DNA of 64,000 nucleotides, taken from positions 558,001 through 622,000 of the forward strand of contig CAVRLB010000001.1 of the NCBI GenBank assembly GCA_963722295.1. Reading direction: 5' to 3'. The position numbers and the translations under genes were made by a program. The notes under the pieces were generated by a model. That model had not been told where the DNA came from, made no database searches, and saw only the letters and a list, made by a program, of their open reading frames with translations. Positions 7,890 through 15,926 of this stretch are shown piece after piece. The DNA is from Brooklawnia sp032229645. GTDB taxonomy: Bacteria; Actinomycetota; Actinomycetes; Propionibacteriales; Propionibacteriaceae. Numbering within the stretch: the first letter of the stretch is position 1; each line of letters starts with the position of its first letter.

Positions 7890-10800
7890 ATGTCCGACTT
7901 TGACGATTTCGGCGCCAACGACTGGCTCATCGAAGAGATGCGCGAGCGCTACCACAACGATCCCTCGTCCGTGGATCCCAAATGGGTCCAGTTCTTCGCG
8001 AAGCACCCTGAAGCCACCGAGCCGCAAGCCTCCCCAGTTCAGACGGCACCCGTCGGCCGGGCTGCACCGTCCGTGATCCCGGCCGCTTCTGAAGCCGCCG
8101 GACCAGCAGCCGGTAGCCCGGTGGCCAAGGTCGAGGCCAGGGATGAGCGCACCGAGTCGCCCAATCAGCCCGGCACGGCCAGCGGACTCGGGCCGGAGGT
8201 GCCGAATCCGTTCCTTCGCCCCCAGCTGTCCGGCGATGGGCCACGCCGAACGGTGATGAGGGGCGCACCGATGCGCACCGCGCGCAATATGGACGCCTCG
8301 CGCTCAATGCCGACCGCCACATCGGTGCGTACCGTACCCATGAAGCTGGTCGTTGAGAACCGCGCCACCATCAACAACTTCCTGCGCCGCAGCCGTGGTG
8401 GCAAGGTCAGCTTCACCCACCTCATCGGTTTCGCGATGGTGCAGGCCATCAAAGCCGTGCCTGCCATGAACTGCTCCTATGACGAGCAGGATGGCAAGCC
8501 GGTATTGGTCGAGCACGGCGACATCAATCTCGGTGTGGCCATCGATGTCGTCAAAGGCGATCAGCGACAGCTCTTGGTACCCAATATCCGCGCTTGCGAG
8601 GACCTGAACTTCGCGCAGTTCTACGCCGCCTACGAGACACTGGTGCACAAGGCGCGCGCGAACAAGCTGGTCGTCGACGACTTCGCGGGCACCACGGTTT
8701 CGCTGACCAACCCCGGCGGCATCGGAACAAACATGTCGGTGCCCCGCTTGATGCCCGGCCAGGGCCTCATTCTGGGCGTCGGCTCGATCGGATATGCCGC
8801 TGACTTCGAGGGCACCAGTCAGGTCAACCTGACGCAGATGGCGGTCAGCAAGGTCACCACCTTGACTTCCACCTACGATCATCGGGTCATTCAGGGTGCT
8901 CAGAGCGGCGAATTCCTGCGCGAGATGCATCGCCTGCTGCTGGGTGCCGACGGCTTCTATGAGGAGATCTTCGAGGCGCTGCGCATCCCCTATCCCCCGG
9001 TCAAGTGGGCCGCCGATATTCCGATCAATCGCAACTATCACCTCAGCAAGCAGGCGCGCGTCGTCTCGCTGGTCAACTCGTACCGCATCTTCGGGCACCT
9101 GCAGGCCGATGTGGATCCGCTCGAATTCACGATGCGCAGCCATCCGGAGCTCGAACTCGAGACGCATGGCCTGACGCTGTGGGATCTCGATCGGGAGTTC
9201 CCGGTCGGCCGGTTCGCCGGCGAGCAGCTGGGATTCCTCACGCTGCGCCAGATCCTCGACACCCTGCGCGACTCGTACGCCCATACGATGGGCATCGAAT
9301 ATATGCACATTCACGATCCCGAGCAGCGCCGCTGGTTCCAGCAACGCTTGGAGGCCCCGCATCAGCCTCGTCCGCGCACCGAGCATCTTCGCATTCTCGA
9401 CCAACTCAGCGAGGCCGAGATCTTCGAGACCTTCCTGCAGACCAAGTATGTCGGCCAGACCAGATTCAGTCTCGAGGGTGCCGAATCAGCGATCGTCATC
9501 CTCGCCGAGATCTGCGAACGCGCGGCCGACGAGGAGATCGCCGAGGTCTGCATCGGCATGCCGCACCGCGGCCGGCTGAACGTGCTGACCAACATCGTCG
9601 GCAAGGCCTATTCACAGATCTTCCGCGAGTTCGACAACCGTGCCACCGACGAGGAAGTCATCAGCGGCGACGTGAAGTATCACCTTGGCGCCGATGGCGA
9701 GTACACCTCGTCCAGCGGGCGCACCGTGCGCACATCGGTCGCCGCCAACCCCTCCCATCTGGAGGCGGTCGATCCGGTACTGGAAGGCATCGCGCGTGCC
9801 AAGAACGACCGGCTCACGCTGACCGATCAAGGCCTGCAACAAAGTGCCCATCCCGTGCTACCCGTACTGGCTCACGGCGATGCGTCCTTCGCCGGCCAAG
9901 GTGTGGTCTACGAGACGCTGCAGATGAGCCAACTGCGCCCCTACCGCAACGGCGGCACGATCCATCTGGTGGTCAACAACCAGGTCGGCTTCACCACCGG
10001 CCCCGCGGACAGCCGCAGCTCGGTCTATTGCACCGATGTCGCCAAAGCCATCCAGGCACCGATCATCCATGTCAACGGCGATGATCCGGATTCCTGCGCG
10101 CTATCTGCCCAACTCGCCTTCGAGTACCGGCAGCGATTCGGCAAGGATGTCGTCATCGACATGCTCTGCTATCGCCGCCGCGGCCACAACGAGGGCGACG
10201 AGCCCAGCTTCACCCAGCCACTCACCTACAACCTGATCGAGAAGAAGCGTCCGGTGCGCAAGCTGTACACCGAGCAACTGATCGGCCGTGGCGACATCTC
10301 AATGGCGGACGCCGAGCAGGCCGTGAACAAGTTCCGCGACCGCCTCGAAGAGGTCTTCAGCATGGTCCGCGACCCCGAAGTGCCCCCGGAGGACAACGAC
10401 TACCGCCTGACACCGAGCTACCCGGTCAAGCGGAGCATGAAGATCGGTACCGCCGCCACTGAAGAGCAGATCGCTGCGGTCGCCTCGGTCTACAGCAATC
10501 TGCCCGACGGCTTCCATGTACATCCCAAGCTCGCTCCCCAGCTGGCGCGTCGCGTCAAGGCGATCAAAGACGGCCCGATCGATTGGGCGACAGGCGAACT
10601 GCTGGGTTTCGGCACGCTGCTGATGCAGGGCTACCCGGTGCGTCTGGTCGGGCAAGACACCCGACGCGGCACCTTCAGTCAGCGATTCGGCGCGATCGTG
10701 GATCGTTTGACGAATGAGGCATGGGTGCCGCTGAAGCATCTGTCGGCCGATCAGGCGCCGTTCGAGATCTACGATTCGCTGCTCAGCGAGTATGCGTCCA

Positions 10801-11624
10801 TCGGCTTCGAGTACGGCTACTCAGTGGCCGCTCCGGAAGCACTGGTCTGTTGGGAGGCCCAGTACGGTGACTTCTCCAACGGCGGTCAGATCATCTTGGA
10901 CGAGTTCATTGCGTCCGGCTTCGCCAAATGGAAGCAGAAATCGGGCGTCGTGCTCCTTCTCCCGCACGGCTATGAGGGAGCCGGCCCCGACCATTCGAGC
11001 GCGCGCATCGAGCGTTTCCTGCAGATGTGTGCGGGTGACAATATGGCCGTGTGTCAGCCGACGACGCCGGCCAGCTACTTCCATCTGCTGCGTCAGCACG
11101 CGCAGGTCAACTGGCATCGCCCCTTGATCGTCGCAACACCGAAATCGATGCTGCGTAACAAGCTCGCGGTCTCTGCGCCCGACGAGTTCACCAGCGGCTC
11201 TTGGCGTCCCGTGTTGTCCGACCCGACGATCACCGATCCTGCGGCTGTCGAGCGCATCCTGATCTGCTCGGGCAAGATCCGCTGGGATCTGGTTCAGCAG
11301 CGCGAGAAGATGGGCCTGAATGCGAAGGTCGCGATCATCACCATGGAGCGACTCTTCCCACTGGTCACCACCCAGCTGGCCGCCGAGCTAGCCCGCTACC
11401 CGCACGTCGACGACATCCGCTGGGTACAGGACGAGCCCTCCAACCAGGGACCGTGGGAGTTCTTGGAGTTGCACTTCGTACCGGCGATGAGCGAGGAACT
11501 CGGACGCACATTCGCGATGCGACCGTTCGCTCGTCCGATGGCTGCTGCTGCGTCGACCGGGTCGTCGGCTGTGCACAAGTCAGAAGAGGAGAAGCTGCTG
11601 TCCGCAGCGTTGGGCGACGATTGA
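7890..11624 (+). CDS. kgd: multifunctional 2-oxoglutarate decarboxylase/dehydrogenase (E1 fused to E2-like domain)
   Basis: This 1244-residue protein has the architecture of mycobacterial Kgd and corynebacterial OdhA. The N terminus is the E1-type helix (NDWLIEEMRERYHNDP), followed by a Pro/Ala-rich linker (about residues 45-105). An acyltransferase domain has SLTNPGGIGT and the active-site YDHRVIQG at about 329-335. The rest is a thiamine-diphosphate E1 domain with GMPHRGRLNVL, HLGADGEYT, HGDASFAGQGVV and RRGHNEGDEPSF. It converts 2-oxoglutarate toward succinyl-CoA in the TCA cycle, or to succinic semialdehyde. It has no lipoyl domain of its own, as expected for this family. The ATG at 7890 lacks a close Shine-Dalgarno; GGAAGGGG lies about 25 nt upstream. 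Confidence 0.97.
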   Translation: MSDFDDFGANDWLIEEMRERYHNDPSSVDPKWVQFFAKHPEATEPQASPVQTAPVGRAAPSVIPAASEAAGPAAGSPVAKVEARDERTESPNQPGTASGLGPEVPNPFLRPQLSGDGPRRTVMRGAPMRTARNMDASRSMPTATSVRTVPMKLVVENRATINNFLRRSRGGKVSFTHLIGFAMVQAIKAVPAMNCSYDEQDGKPVLVEHGDINLGVAIDVVKGDQRQLLVPNIRACEDLNFAQFYAAYETLVHKARANKLVVDDFAGTTVSLTNPGGIGTNMSVPRLMPGQGLILGVGSIGYAADFEGTSQVNLTQMAVSKVTTLTSTYDHRVIQGAQSGEFLREMHRLLLGADGFYEEIFEALRIPYPPVKWAADIPINRNYHLSKQARVVSLVNSYRIFGHLQADVDPLEFTMRSHPELELETHGLTLWDLDREFPVGRFAGEQLGFLTLRQILDTLRDSYAHTMGIEYMHIHDPEQRRWFQQRLEAPHQPRPRTEHLRILDQLSEAEIFETFLQTKYVGQTRFSLEGAESAIVILAEICERAADEEIAEVCIGMPHRGRLNVLTNIVGKAYSQIFREFDNRATDEEVISGDVKYHLGADGEYTSSSGRTVRTSVAANPSHLEAVDPVLEGIARAKNDRLTLTDQGLQQSAHPVLPVLAHGDASFAGQGVVYETLQMSQLRPYRNGGTIHLVVNNQVGFTTGPADSRSSVYCTDVAKAIQAPIIHVNGDDPDSCALSAQLAFEYRQRFGKDVVIDMLCYRRRGHNEGDEPSFTQPLTYNLIEKKRPVRKLYTEQLIGRGDISMADAEQAVNKFRDRLEEVFSMVRDPEVPPEDNDYRLTPSYPVKRSMKIGTAATEEQIAAVASVYSNLPDGFHVHPKLAPQLARRVKAIKDGPIDWATGELLGFGTLLMQGYPVRLVGQDTRRGTFSQRFGAIVDRLTNEAWVPLKHLSADQAPFEIYDSLLSEYASIGFEYGYSVAAPEALVCWEAQYGDFSNGGQIILDEFIASGFAKWKQKSGVVLLLPHGYEGAGPDHSSARIERFLQMCAGDNMAVCQPTTPASYFHLLRQHAQVNWHRPLIVATPKSMLRNKLAVSAPDEFTSGSWRPVLSDPTITDPAAVERILICSGKIRWDLVQQREKMGLNAKVAIITMERLFPLVTTQLAAELARYPHVDDIRWVQDEPSNQGPWEFLELHFVPAMSEELGRTFAMRPFARPMAAAASTGSSAVHKSEEEKLLSAALGDD

Positions 11625-11709
11625 TCGGCCTGCGATCATCTTGCAAGGGGCAACAAATCGAGGAAAAACCGCTCTACCCCCTACCGCGGCCAGCCTGTTC
11701 ATGGCAAGG

Positions 11710-11738
11710 TTGACTGGCTGACGGTTTACACCATAGAT
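11710..11738 (+). promoter_or_regulatory. candidate whiB1 promoter
   Basis: TTGACT and ATAGAT are separated by 17 nt, ending 19 nt before the whiB1 ATG. AGGAG, the probable ribosome-binding site, lies between. The -35 is close to consensus and the -10 is only a partial match, so this is a candidate only. Confidence 0.35.
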
Positions 11739-11757
11739 CGAATAGGAGTCCCAACAC

Positions 11758-12009
11758 ATGGACTGGCGCCATCGCGCAGCTTGTCTGACTGAAGATCCGG
11801 AGCTTTTCTTCCCCATCGGCAACACCGGGCCAGCCTTGGCTCAGGTCGAGGAGGCGAAGATGGTTTGCCGACGCTGCGAAGCTCGCGAGGAGTGCCTGCG
11901 CTGGGCGCTGGAGGCCGGTCAGGATCACGGGGTCTGGGGTGGCATGTCGGAAGACGAACGCCGCGCCATGAAGCGCCGTGCTTCCCGTGCTCGCCTGCGC
12001 AACAGTTGA
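11758..12009 (+). CDS. whiB1: WhiB-family iron-sulfur transcriptional regulator (WhiB1-like)
   Basis: This 83-residue protein has the four iron-sulfur-binding cysteines at positions 9, 37, 40 and 46 (C-x27-C-x2-C-x5-C), the turn GVWGGMSEDERR and a basic tail rich in Arg/Lys. The N terminus MDWRH and EDPELFFP match WhiB1 rather than the other WhiB classes. WhiB1 binds a nitric-oxide-sensitive 4Fe-4S cluster and the primary sigma factor to control essential genes. As in mycobacteria it lies beside pdtaS. The gene on its 3' side (M50-like) is convergent, and the gap holds repeat elements. Confidence 0.95.
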   Translation: MDWRHRAACLTEDPELFFPIGNTGPALAQVEEAKMVCRRCEAREECLRWALEAGQDHGVWGGMSEDERRAMKRRASRARLRNS

Positions 12010-12096
12010 CCGGCGGGTTTCCCGCGTTACGGACTGGTCCATCAGGGGCCAGTCCATTTGCTGCGCTGCCCGGTTGACTCATCCGGACCGCCCCAC

Positions 12097-12210
12097 GGCA
12101 GCTACCGAAAACAGCAGCGGCTACCGATCCGTCCGGATCCCCCACAGCAGCTACCGGAATCGGCAGCGGCTACCGGATGTTCGCTAGTAGCTGCTACTCC
12201 CGGCAGCCGG
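12097..12210. repeat. internally duplicated palindromic repeat, copy A
   Basis: This 114-nt stretch lies between the convergent whiB1 and M50-like genes. It holds two imperfect copies of a unit of about 34 nt, GGCAGCTACCG...GCAGCGGCTACCGAT (from 12097 and from 12146). The second runs into CGGATGTTCGCTAGTAGCTG and CCCGGCAGCCGG. AGCGGCTAC and GTAGCTGCT can pair as a stem with one G-U. The segment 12145-12210 aligns along its whole length with the element at 31496-31563. There is no reading frame or transposase. Confidence 0.7.
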
Positions 12211-12253
12211 AAGCATCGAGGCCGAACGCTTCGGCAGCACCTGCAGTTTCAGG

Positions 12254-12291
12254 CAGCGGCTTCACCACCAAGCAGCGACTTCACCACCAAG
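12254..12291. repeat. 19-nt tandem duplication spanning the stop codon of the M50-like gene
   Basis: Two head-to-tail 19-nt units, CAGCGGCTTCACCACCAAG and CAGCGACTTCACCACCAAG, differ at one base. On the minus strand each contains an in-phase TGA-bearing GGTGGTGAAG; the proximal one supplies the stop codon at 12281. The second copy lies beyond the stop and is untranslated. Confidence 0.75.
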
Positions 12292-12997
12292 CAGCGAGCA
12301 TCACGCTGCCCGCCCACCAGCTACAGCCAGCAAGAGCCACTGCGAACAGCAGCGTCCACAACGCGGCAGGCAGCCGGGTCAACCGGGCGAGTGTACCGGT
12401 GTCTTGTCTGGGATCCCTGGTACCGGCGACCGCGATCAGATGCCGCCAGGCGCCCAACAGCACGACCACTCCCACGCTGCAGACCGCGGCAGCATTCCAG
12501 GTGGCATCGCCGCGCCACCAAAGGGCGACGCTGACACCCAGCAGGATCGTCACCGTGAGCACGGTGAACAGCGAACGCGACTTCACCAAAGCGACCATCA
12601 GTGCAACCATGCTCGCCAGCAACACCAGATCAGCGCGTCCGGCAACGGCCGCCCAGATCAGCACCGCCCCCACCAGGCCCGGCATCGGATAGCCTGCGGC
12701 GACAGTCAGCACCATTCCCGGTCCGCGAGCTCGTCCGCTGGTGATGGCATGACCCGACATATCCGGGCTAACGATGAACCCGCGGAAGCGCCGACCGCAG
12801 GCGGCACCGACTGCTGCATGCCCCAGCTCGTGAATGACGGTGACCACCGGACGCACCCAGCGCCACAGCGGGCTCAGCACCACAACGCCGGACGCCACGA
12901 TCACCCAGATCAACCGGTCGTCCAGCTGCGGCGAGGCCGCTTGGAGACTGGCCAGAAGACGTGCGAGGAACCGGTCGGCTAATCCCGACAAGGTCAC
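12281..12997 (-). CDS. M50-like membrane metalloprotease
   Basis: This 238-residue integral membrane protein has HELGH at about residues 56-60, the zinc-binding HExxH motif, within a segment TVIHELGHAAVGAACG. That matches the M50 (site-2 protease-like) pattern of actinobacteria. Several hydrophobic helices follow; no PDZ domain is seen. A second conserved site, the NPDG-like motif of classical S2P, is not evident, so the substrate and activity are uncertain. Its GTG overlaps the stop of pdtaS (GTGA), so it is co-transcribed downstream of the histidine kinase. Its 3' end carries a duplication that includes the stop codon. Confidence 0.78.
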   Translation of the reverse strand: MTLSGLADRFLARLLASLQAASPQLDDRLIWVIVASGVVVLSPLWRWVRPVVTVIHELGHAAVGAACGRRFRGFIVSPDMSGHAITSGRARGPGMVLTVAAGYPMPGLVGAVLIWAAVAGRADLVLLASMVALMVALVKSRSLFTVLTVTILLGVSVALWWRGDATWNAAAVCSVGVVVLLGAWRHLIAVAGTRDPRQDTGTLARLTRLPAALWTLLFAVALAGCSWWAGSVMLAAWW

Positions 12998-14478
12998 AAC
13001 TCCAGCTGTTCGGTCGGCAGGTCCAGCTCGACCCGCGCAGTCGACCCCTGGTCATCGTTGTTGCGCAGCGAGAAGCTGCCGCCGAGATCGTTTATCAGGG
13101 TCGTCACGATTGACAGGCCCAGGCTGCTCGCCGAGGTCAGATCGAAATTGTCGGGCAGGCCCGCGCCGTCGTCGATCACCTCGAGAATCAGATGGTCGCC
13201 CTCATGCACCGCATGCACGATCACCGTTCCGTTGCTCGACAGTAGGCCATGCTCGATGGCGTTTTGGCAAAGCTCGGTCATCACCAGCGACAGTGAGGTC
13301 GCGATGTCGCCGGGGATCGATCCGAAGCTACCCTCACGACCGGCACCCACCTGACCTGCCGCTGAGGCCACGTCTCCCACCATCAGCAGGATGCGGTCGG
13401 CGATCTGATCGAACGGCACCGCCTCGTCGAAGCCCTGAGACAAGATCTCGTGTACGGCGGCGATCGACTGGACGCGCCGTTGCGCGTCGCGCAGAGCATC
13501 GCGTCCCTCCGGACTGCTCATCCGGCGCGATTGCAGGCGAAGCAGCGCCGCCACTGTCTGCAGGTTGTTCTTCACCCGGTGGTGGATCTCTCTGATGGTG
13601 GCATCTTTGGTCACCAGCTGGCGCTCTCTCTCCCGCAGCACGGTGATGTCGCGGCAGAGCACCACGGTGGCAATCCAGATTCCGTCCTCAGTCAGCGGCA
13701 AGATCCGCAGCCGGACGCTGGCCTGCGAGTCCTCGACCGTCACCTCCCAGGCTGTTCCGGGCAGCAGACCCGACCCTACCGCTCCGTGCTGGCACTCGTA
13801 GTCAAGGGTCACTGCCGGCAGCAGATCTCGGATGTCTTCGCCCTCGAGATCCCCGGTGGCGCCCAGCTTGCGGATGCAGCTGGTCGCATTGGGAGTGCAG
13901 TATCGCACGATGCAGTCGGGGTCGACCCACATCAGGCCATCCCCTACCCGGGGGCTTGCCGTCGGGTCGCTGGGCGGATTCATCGGGAACTGGCCACACC
14001 AGAGCATCTTGCTGAGCACATCGGCGATTGCCAGATAGGTGTCTTCCAAAGCGCCGGGGGCACGTACACCCATCCGATTGGTGTGCCGCTCGATTACCGC
14101 GATGCACTGGTCGTGGCGGATCACCGGAATGACCAAGGTGTCAACCGGGATTCCTGCGTTCAGATTGTTGTCGCTGGTCTCCATGATCTCGCGGCCGAGG
14201 AACGCCGCCGTCACCATCGAGTCGTATTCGTAGCGGATGTCCTCTCCCACCACATCGTCCTCGAGCGCCGTCGGGCCGGTCGTCGGCCGGATCTGAGCGC
14301 CGGCCCAGAAGACGTTCTCGTCGTCACGATCGGGAAGCCACAAGACCAGATCGGAAAAGCTCGTGTCGGCAAAAAGATGCCATTCCCGAATCAGCGAGAG
14401 GAGCCATCCCTTATCTGCCTCGTCGAGTCCACAGTGGGTGTTCATCACCTCAGACAGACGCCGCATGGACTCCACCAT
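12994..14478 (-). CDS. pdtaS: cytosolic sensor histidine kinase (PdtaS-like)
   Basis: This 494-residue protein has no membrane segment. Order: an N-terminal GAF-like region (about 1-150), a PAS-like region (about 180-285), then the HisKA_2 dimerisation segment REIHHRVKNNLQTVAALLRL with the phospho-accepting His at 299/300, then an HATPase domain with ELCQNAIEHGL (N box) and IDDGAGLP (G1 box). Family HPK phosphorylates an ANTAR-type response regulator (PdtaR) that acts on RNA by antitermination. No PdtaR gene is visible in the window. It is divergent from bL37 across 205 nt and lies upstream of the M50-like gene. Confidence 0.92.
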   Translation of the reverse strand: MVESMRRLSEVMNTHCGLDEADKGWLLSLIREWHLFADTSFSDLVLWLPDRDDENVFWAGAQIRPTTGPTALEDDVVGEDIRYEYDSMVTAAFLGREIMETSDNNLNAGIPVDTLVIPVIRHDQCIAVIERHTNRMGVRAPGALEDTYLAIADVLSKMLWCGQFPMNPPSDPTASPRVGDGLMWVDPDCIVRYCTPNATSCIRKLGATGDLEGEDIRDLLPAVTLDYECQHGAVGSGLLPGTAWEVTVEDSQASVRLRILPLTEDGIWIATVVLCRDITVLRERERQLVTKDATIREIHHRVKNNLQTVAALLRLQSRRMSSPEGRDALRDAQRRVQSIAAVHEILSQGFDEAVPFDQIADRILLMVGDVASAAGQVGAGREGSFGSIPGDIATSLSLVMTELCQNAIEHGLLSSNGTVIVHAVHEGDHLILEVIDDGAGLPDNFDLTSASSLGLSIVTTLINDLGGSFSLRNNDDQGSTARVELDLPTEQLEL

Positions 14479-14683
14479 AGACGGCGATCAGGTGTCTTCC
14501 GGCGTTGCTCCCACCTTGTGGCGTTGGTCGGCCGCTGACCCGGGAGTGGGCTAGAAACGCGCCCGCATGCACGAGCCCACAGCTGGGCGGGCGAGCACCC
14601 CGGTTTGGGGTTCACTGCTACGTTTTGGCAAGATAGTGAATTGCGCGTTCAGCGCACACGCCCGAAATCTGGAGGTCTCAATC

Positions 14684-14758
14684 ATGGGAAAAGGTGGCCG
14701 CAAGCGTCGCGATCGTCGCAAGAAGGGTGCAAATCACGGCAAGCGTCCCAACGCCTGA
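14684..14758 (+). CDS. ribosomal protein bL37 (24 residues)
   Basis: This 24-codon gene encodes a very basic peptide starting MGKGGRKRRDRRKKG and ending NHGKRPNA, with 13 of 24 residues Arg or Lys. It agrees with my memory of the small protein bL37 found in the Mycobacterium smegmatis 50S subunit structure. A strong GGAGG lies 8 nt before the ATG. The place between pdtaS and the rsrA-sigH pair is also that of mycobacteria. A hairpin terminator follows the stop. Such genes are easily missed by automatic annotation. Confidence 0.88.
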   Translation: MGKGGRKRRDRRKKGANHGKRPNA

Positions 14759-14776
14759 GCACCGTACCGAAACGAG

Positions 14777-14814
14777 ATATCGGCCCTGACTGTTGAGAAG
14801 TCACGGGTCGATAT
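14777..14814 (+). terminator. hairpin terminator after bL37
   Basis: ATATCG pairs with CGATAT and is continued by CCC/GGG and TGAC/GTCA around a 9-nt loop. The stem has one wobble and one bulge and is followed by TCTTGTCT. It ends the bL37 transcript and lies just before the convergent rsrA. Confidence 0.6.
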
Positions 14815-14858
14815 TCTTGTCTATGGGCCCGACGATGAATTGGCGCGAGCCGCACGTC

Positions 14859-15134
14859 TCAATCGTTCAGCTGCTCGCCGCTCACGTGGATGGTGAGCTG
14901 CGAGACACGCACTCGCAGGCCGGATGGGGCCACAGTCGGGCCGTAACAACGCCGCAGCAGCGCCGAAATGAACTGCTCGGCGTCGAAGTTGTCCATGCAC
15001 TTCTCACAGGCCATCAGGTGATGCCGGATCTGATCGGCGGTCGATTCCGGCAACTCGCCATGCAGAAAGGCGTGTACGCTGCGCATGGCAAAGGTACACG
15101 GATCCTCCGGAACCACCTCAGGATTCTCAGTCAT
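14859..15134 (-). CDS. rsrA: zinc-binding anti-sigma factor (RsrA/RshA-like)
   Basis: The start is placed at the ATG at 15134, giving 91 residues (MTENPEVV...). The central helix contains HHLMACEKC, the H-x3-C-x2-C core of ZAS anti-sigma factors, and a Cys upstream (DPC) and one downstream (RRC) give further thiols. In this family oxidation forms a disulfide, zinc is released and the sigma factor is set free. Its start overlaps the sigH end by 8 nt, so the two are translationally coupled and made in fixed ratio. A longer frame reaching 15176 is less likely, as it runs further into sigH. Confidence 0.9.
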   Translation of the reverse strand: MTENPEVVPEDPCTFAMRSVHAFLHGELPESTADQIRHHLMACEKCMDNFDAEQFISALLRRCYGPTVAPSGLRVRVSQLTIHVSGEQLND

Positions 15135-15738
15135 CGCTTCGCTCCTGACCGATACCCATCGTTGCGGCATAATCACCCAGCTTTGCTCTGAGCTGGCCGC
15201 GCGCGCGATTGAGCCGCGACATCACAGTGCCGATCGGAGTGCCCATGATCTCCGCAATCTCCTTATAGGAGAAGCCGTCGACGTCGGCCAGCAGGACGAC
15301 CTCACGAAAATCGGGAGACAGCGACTCCAGGGCCTGCGTGACCAATGGATCGGGCATCCGATCCATTGCCTCGCGCTCAGCCGACGGCAACCCTCCGGAG
15401 GTGTGCGACGCGGCGCGGGCCAACTGCCAGTCCTCAACATCGGCCGAGCCGCTTGTCTGAGGCTGGCGCTGGCTCTTGCGATAAGAATTGATGTACGTGT
15501 TTGTGAGGATTCGGTAGAGCCACGCCTTGAGATTCGTGCCAGGAGTGAACTGCTCGAACGAACTGAACGCTTTGGTATAGGTCTCCTGGACGACATCCTC
15601 GGCATCGGCCGGATTGCGCGTCATCCGCAGCGCGACACCGTAAAGCTGGTCGATGTAGCCCATCGCGTCGCGCTCGAATCGAGCGGCGCGCTCATCTTCG
15701 GACTCGACCTGGCGGGTATCGGTACTGGGAGTGATCAT
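15127..15738 (-). CDS. sigH: ECF sigma factor of the SigH/SigR group
   Basis: From the ATG at 15738 the product has 203 residues. Region 2 is LYGVALRMTRNPADAEDVVQETY followed by FSSFEQFTPGTNLKAWLYRIL, and region 4 is LSPDFREVVLLADVDGFSYKEIAEIMG, ending with SRLNRARGQLR. It directs RNA polymerase to thiol-oxidative-stress promoters and is held by RsrA. The same frame is open to 15912, and two ATGs at 15834 and 15828 would add about 30 residues. A SigH-type promoter placed just before them suggests that two isoforms may exist, as for SigR of Streptomyces coelicolor. The shorter start is chosen because the conserved domain begins soon after it. Confidence 0.93.
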   Translation of the reverse strand: MITPSTDTRQVESEDERAARFERDAMGYIDQLYGVALRMTRNPADAEDVVQETYTKAFSSFEQFTPGTNLKAWLYRILTNTYINSYRKSQRQPQTSGSADVEDWQLARAASHTSGGLPSAEREAMDRMPDPLVTQALESLSPDFREVVLLADVDGFSYKEIAEIMGTPIGTVMSRLNRARGQLRAKLGDYAATMGIGQERSDD

Positions 15739-15841
15739 CGAGTCCAACACTACCGAATCACGCAGGAGCGGGCAGTACCCGCCAGAAGTTCGGGCGAGGC
15801 GTTCACCCGTGCGATCCTGCAATCTCATCGACATGTTGTCT

Positions 15842-15870
15842 GAAACGCCACCGGTCATCCAGGTATTCCC
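15842..15870 (-). promoter_or_regulatory. SigH/SigR-type promoter before sigH (autoregulation)
   Basis: On the minus strand GGGAAT is followed after exactly 18 nt by GTTTC. This matches the SigR/SigH consensus GGAAT-N18-GTT. The predicted transcription start is near 15834, which coincides with an in-frame ATG, so a leaderless longer sigH message is possible. This implies positive autoregulation of sigH-rsrA. Confidence 0.72.
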
Positions 15871-15926
15871 TGATGCAATTGCTCGCCAGGCGTGCCTGGG
15901 CGGCGAAGACAAGGTAGTAATGGACT

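Noticed and set aside
12058..12692. open frames on the plus strand across the repeat region
   Set aside because: They overlap the M50-like gene antisense and have low-complexity composition.
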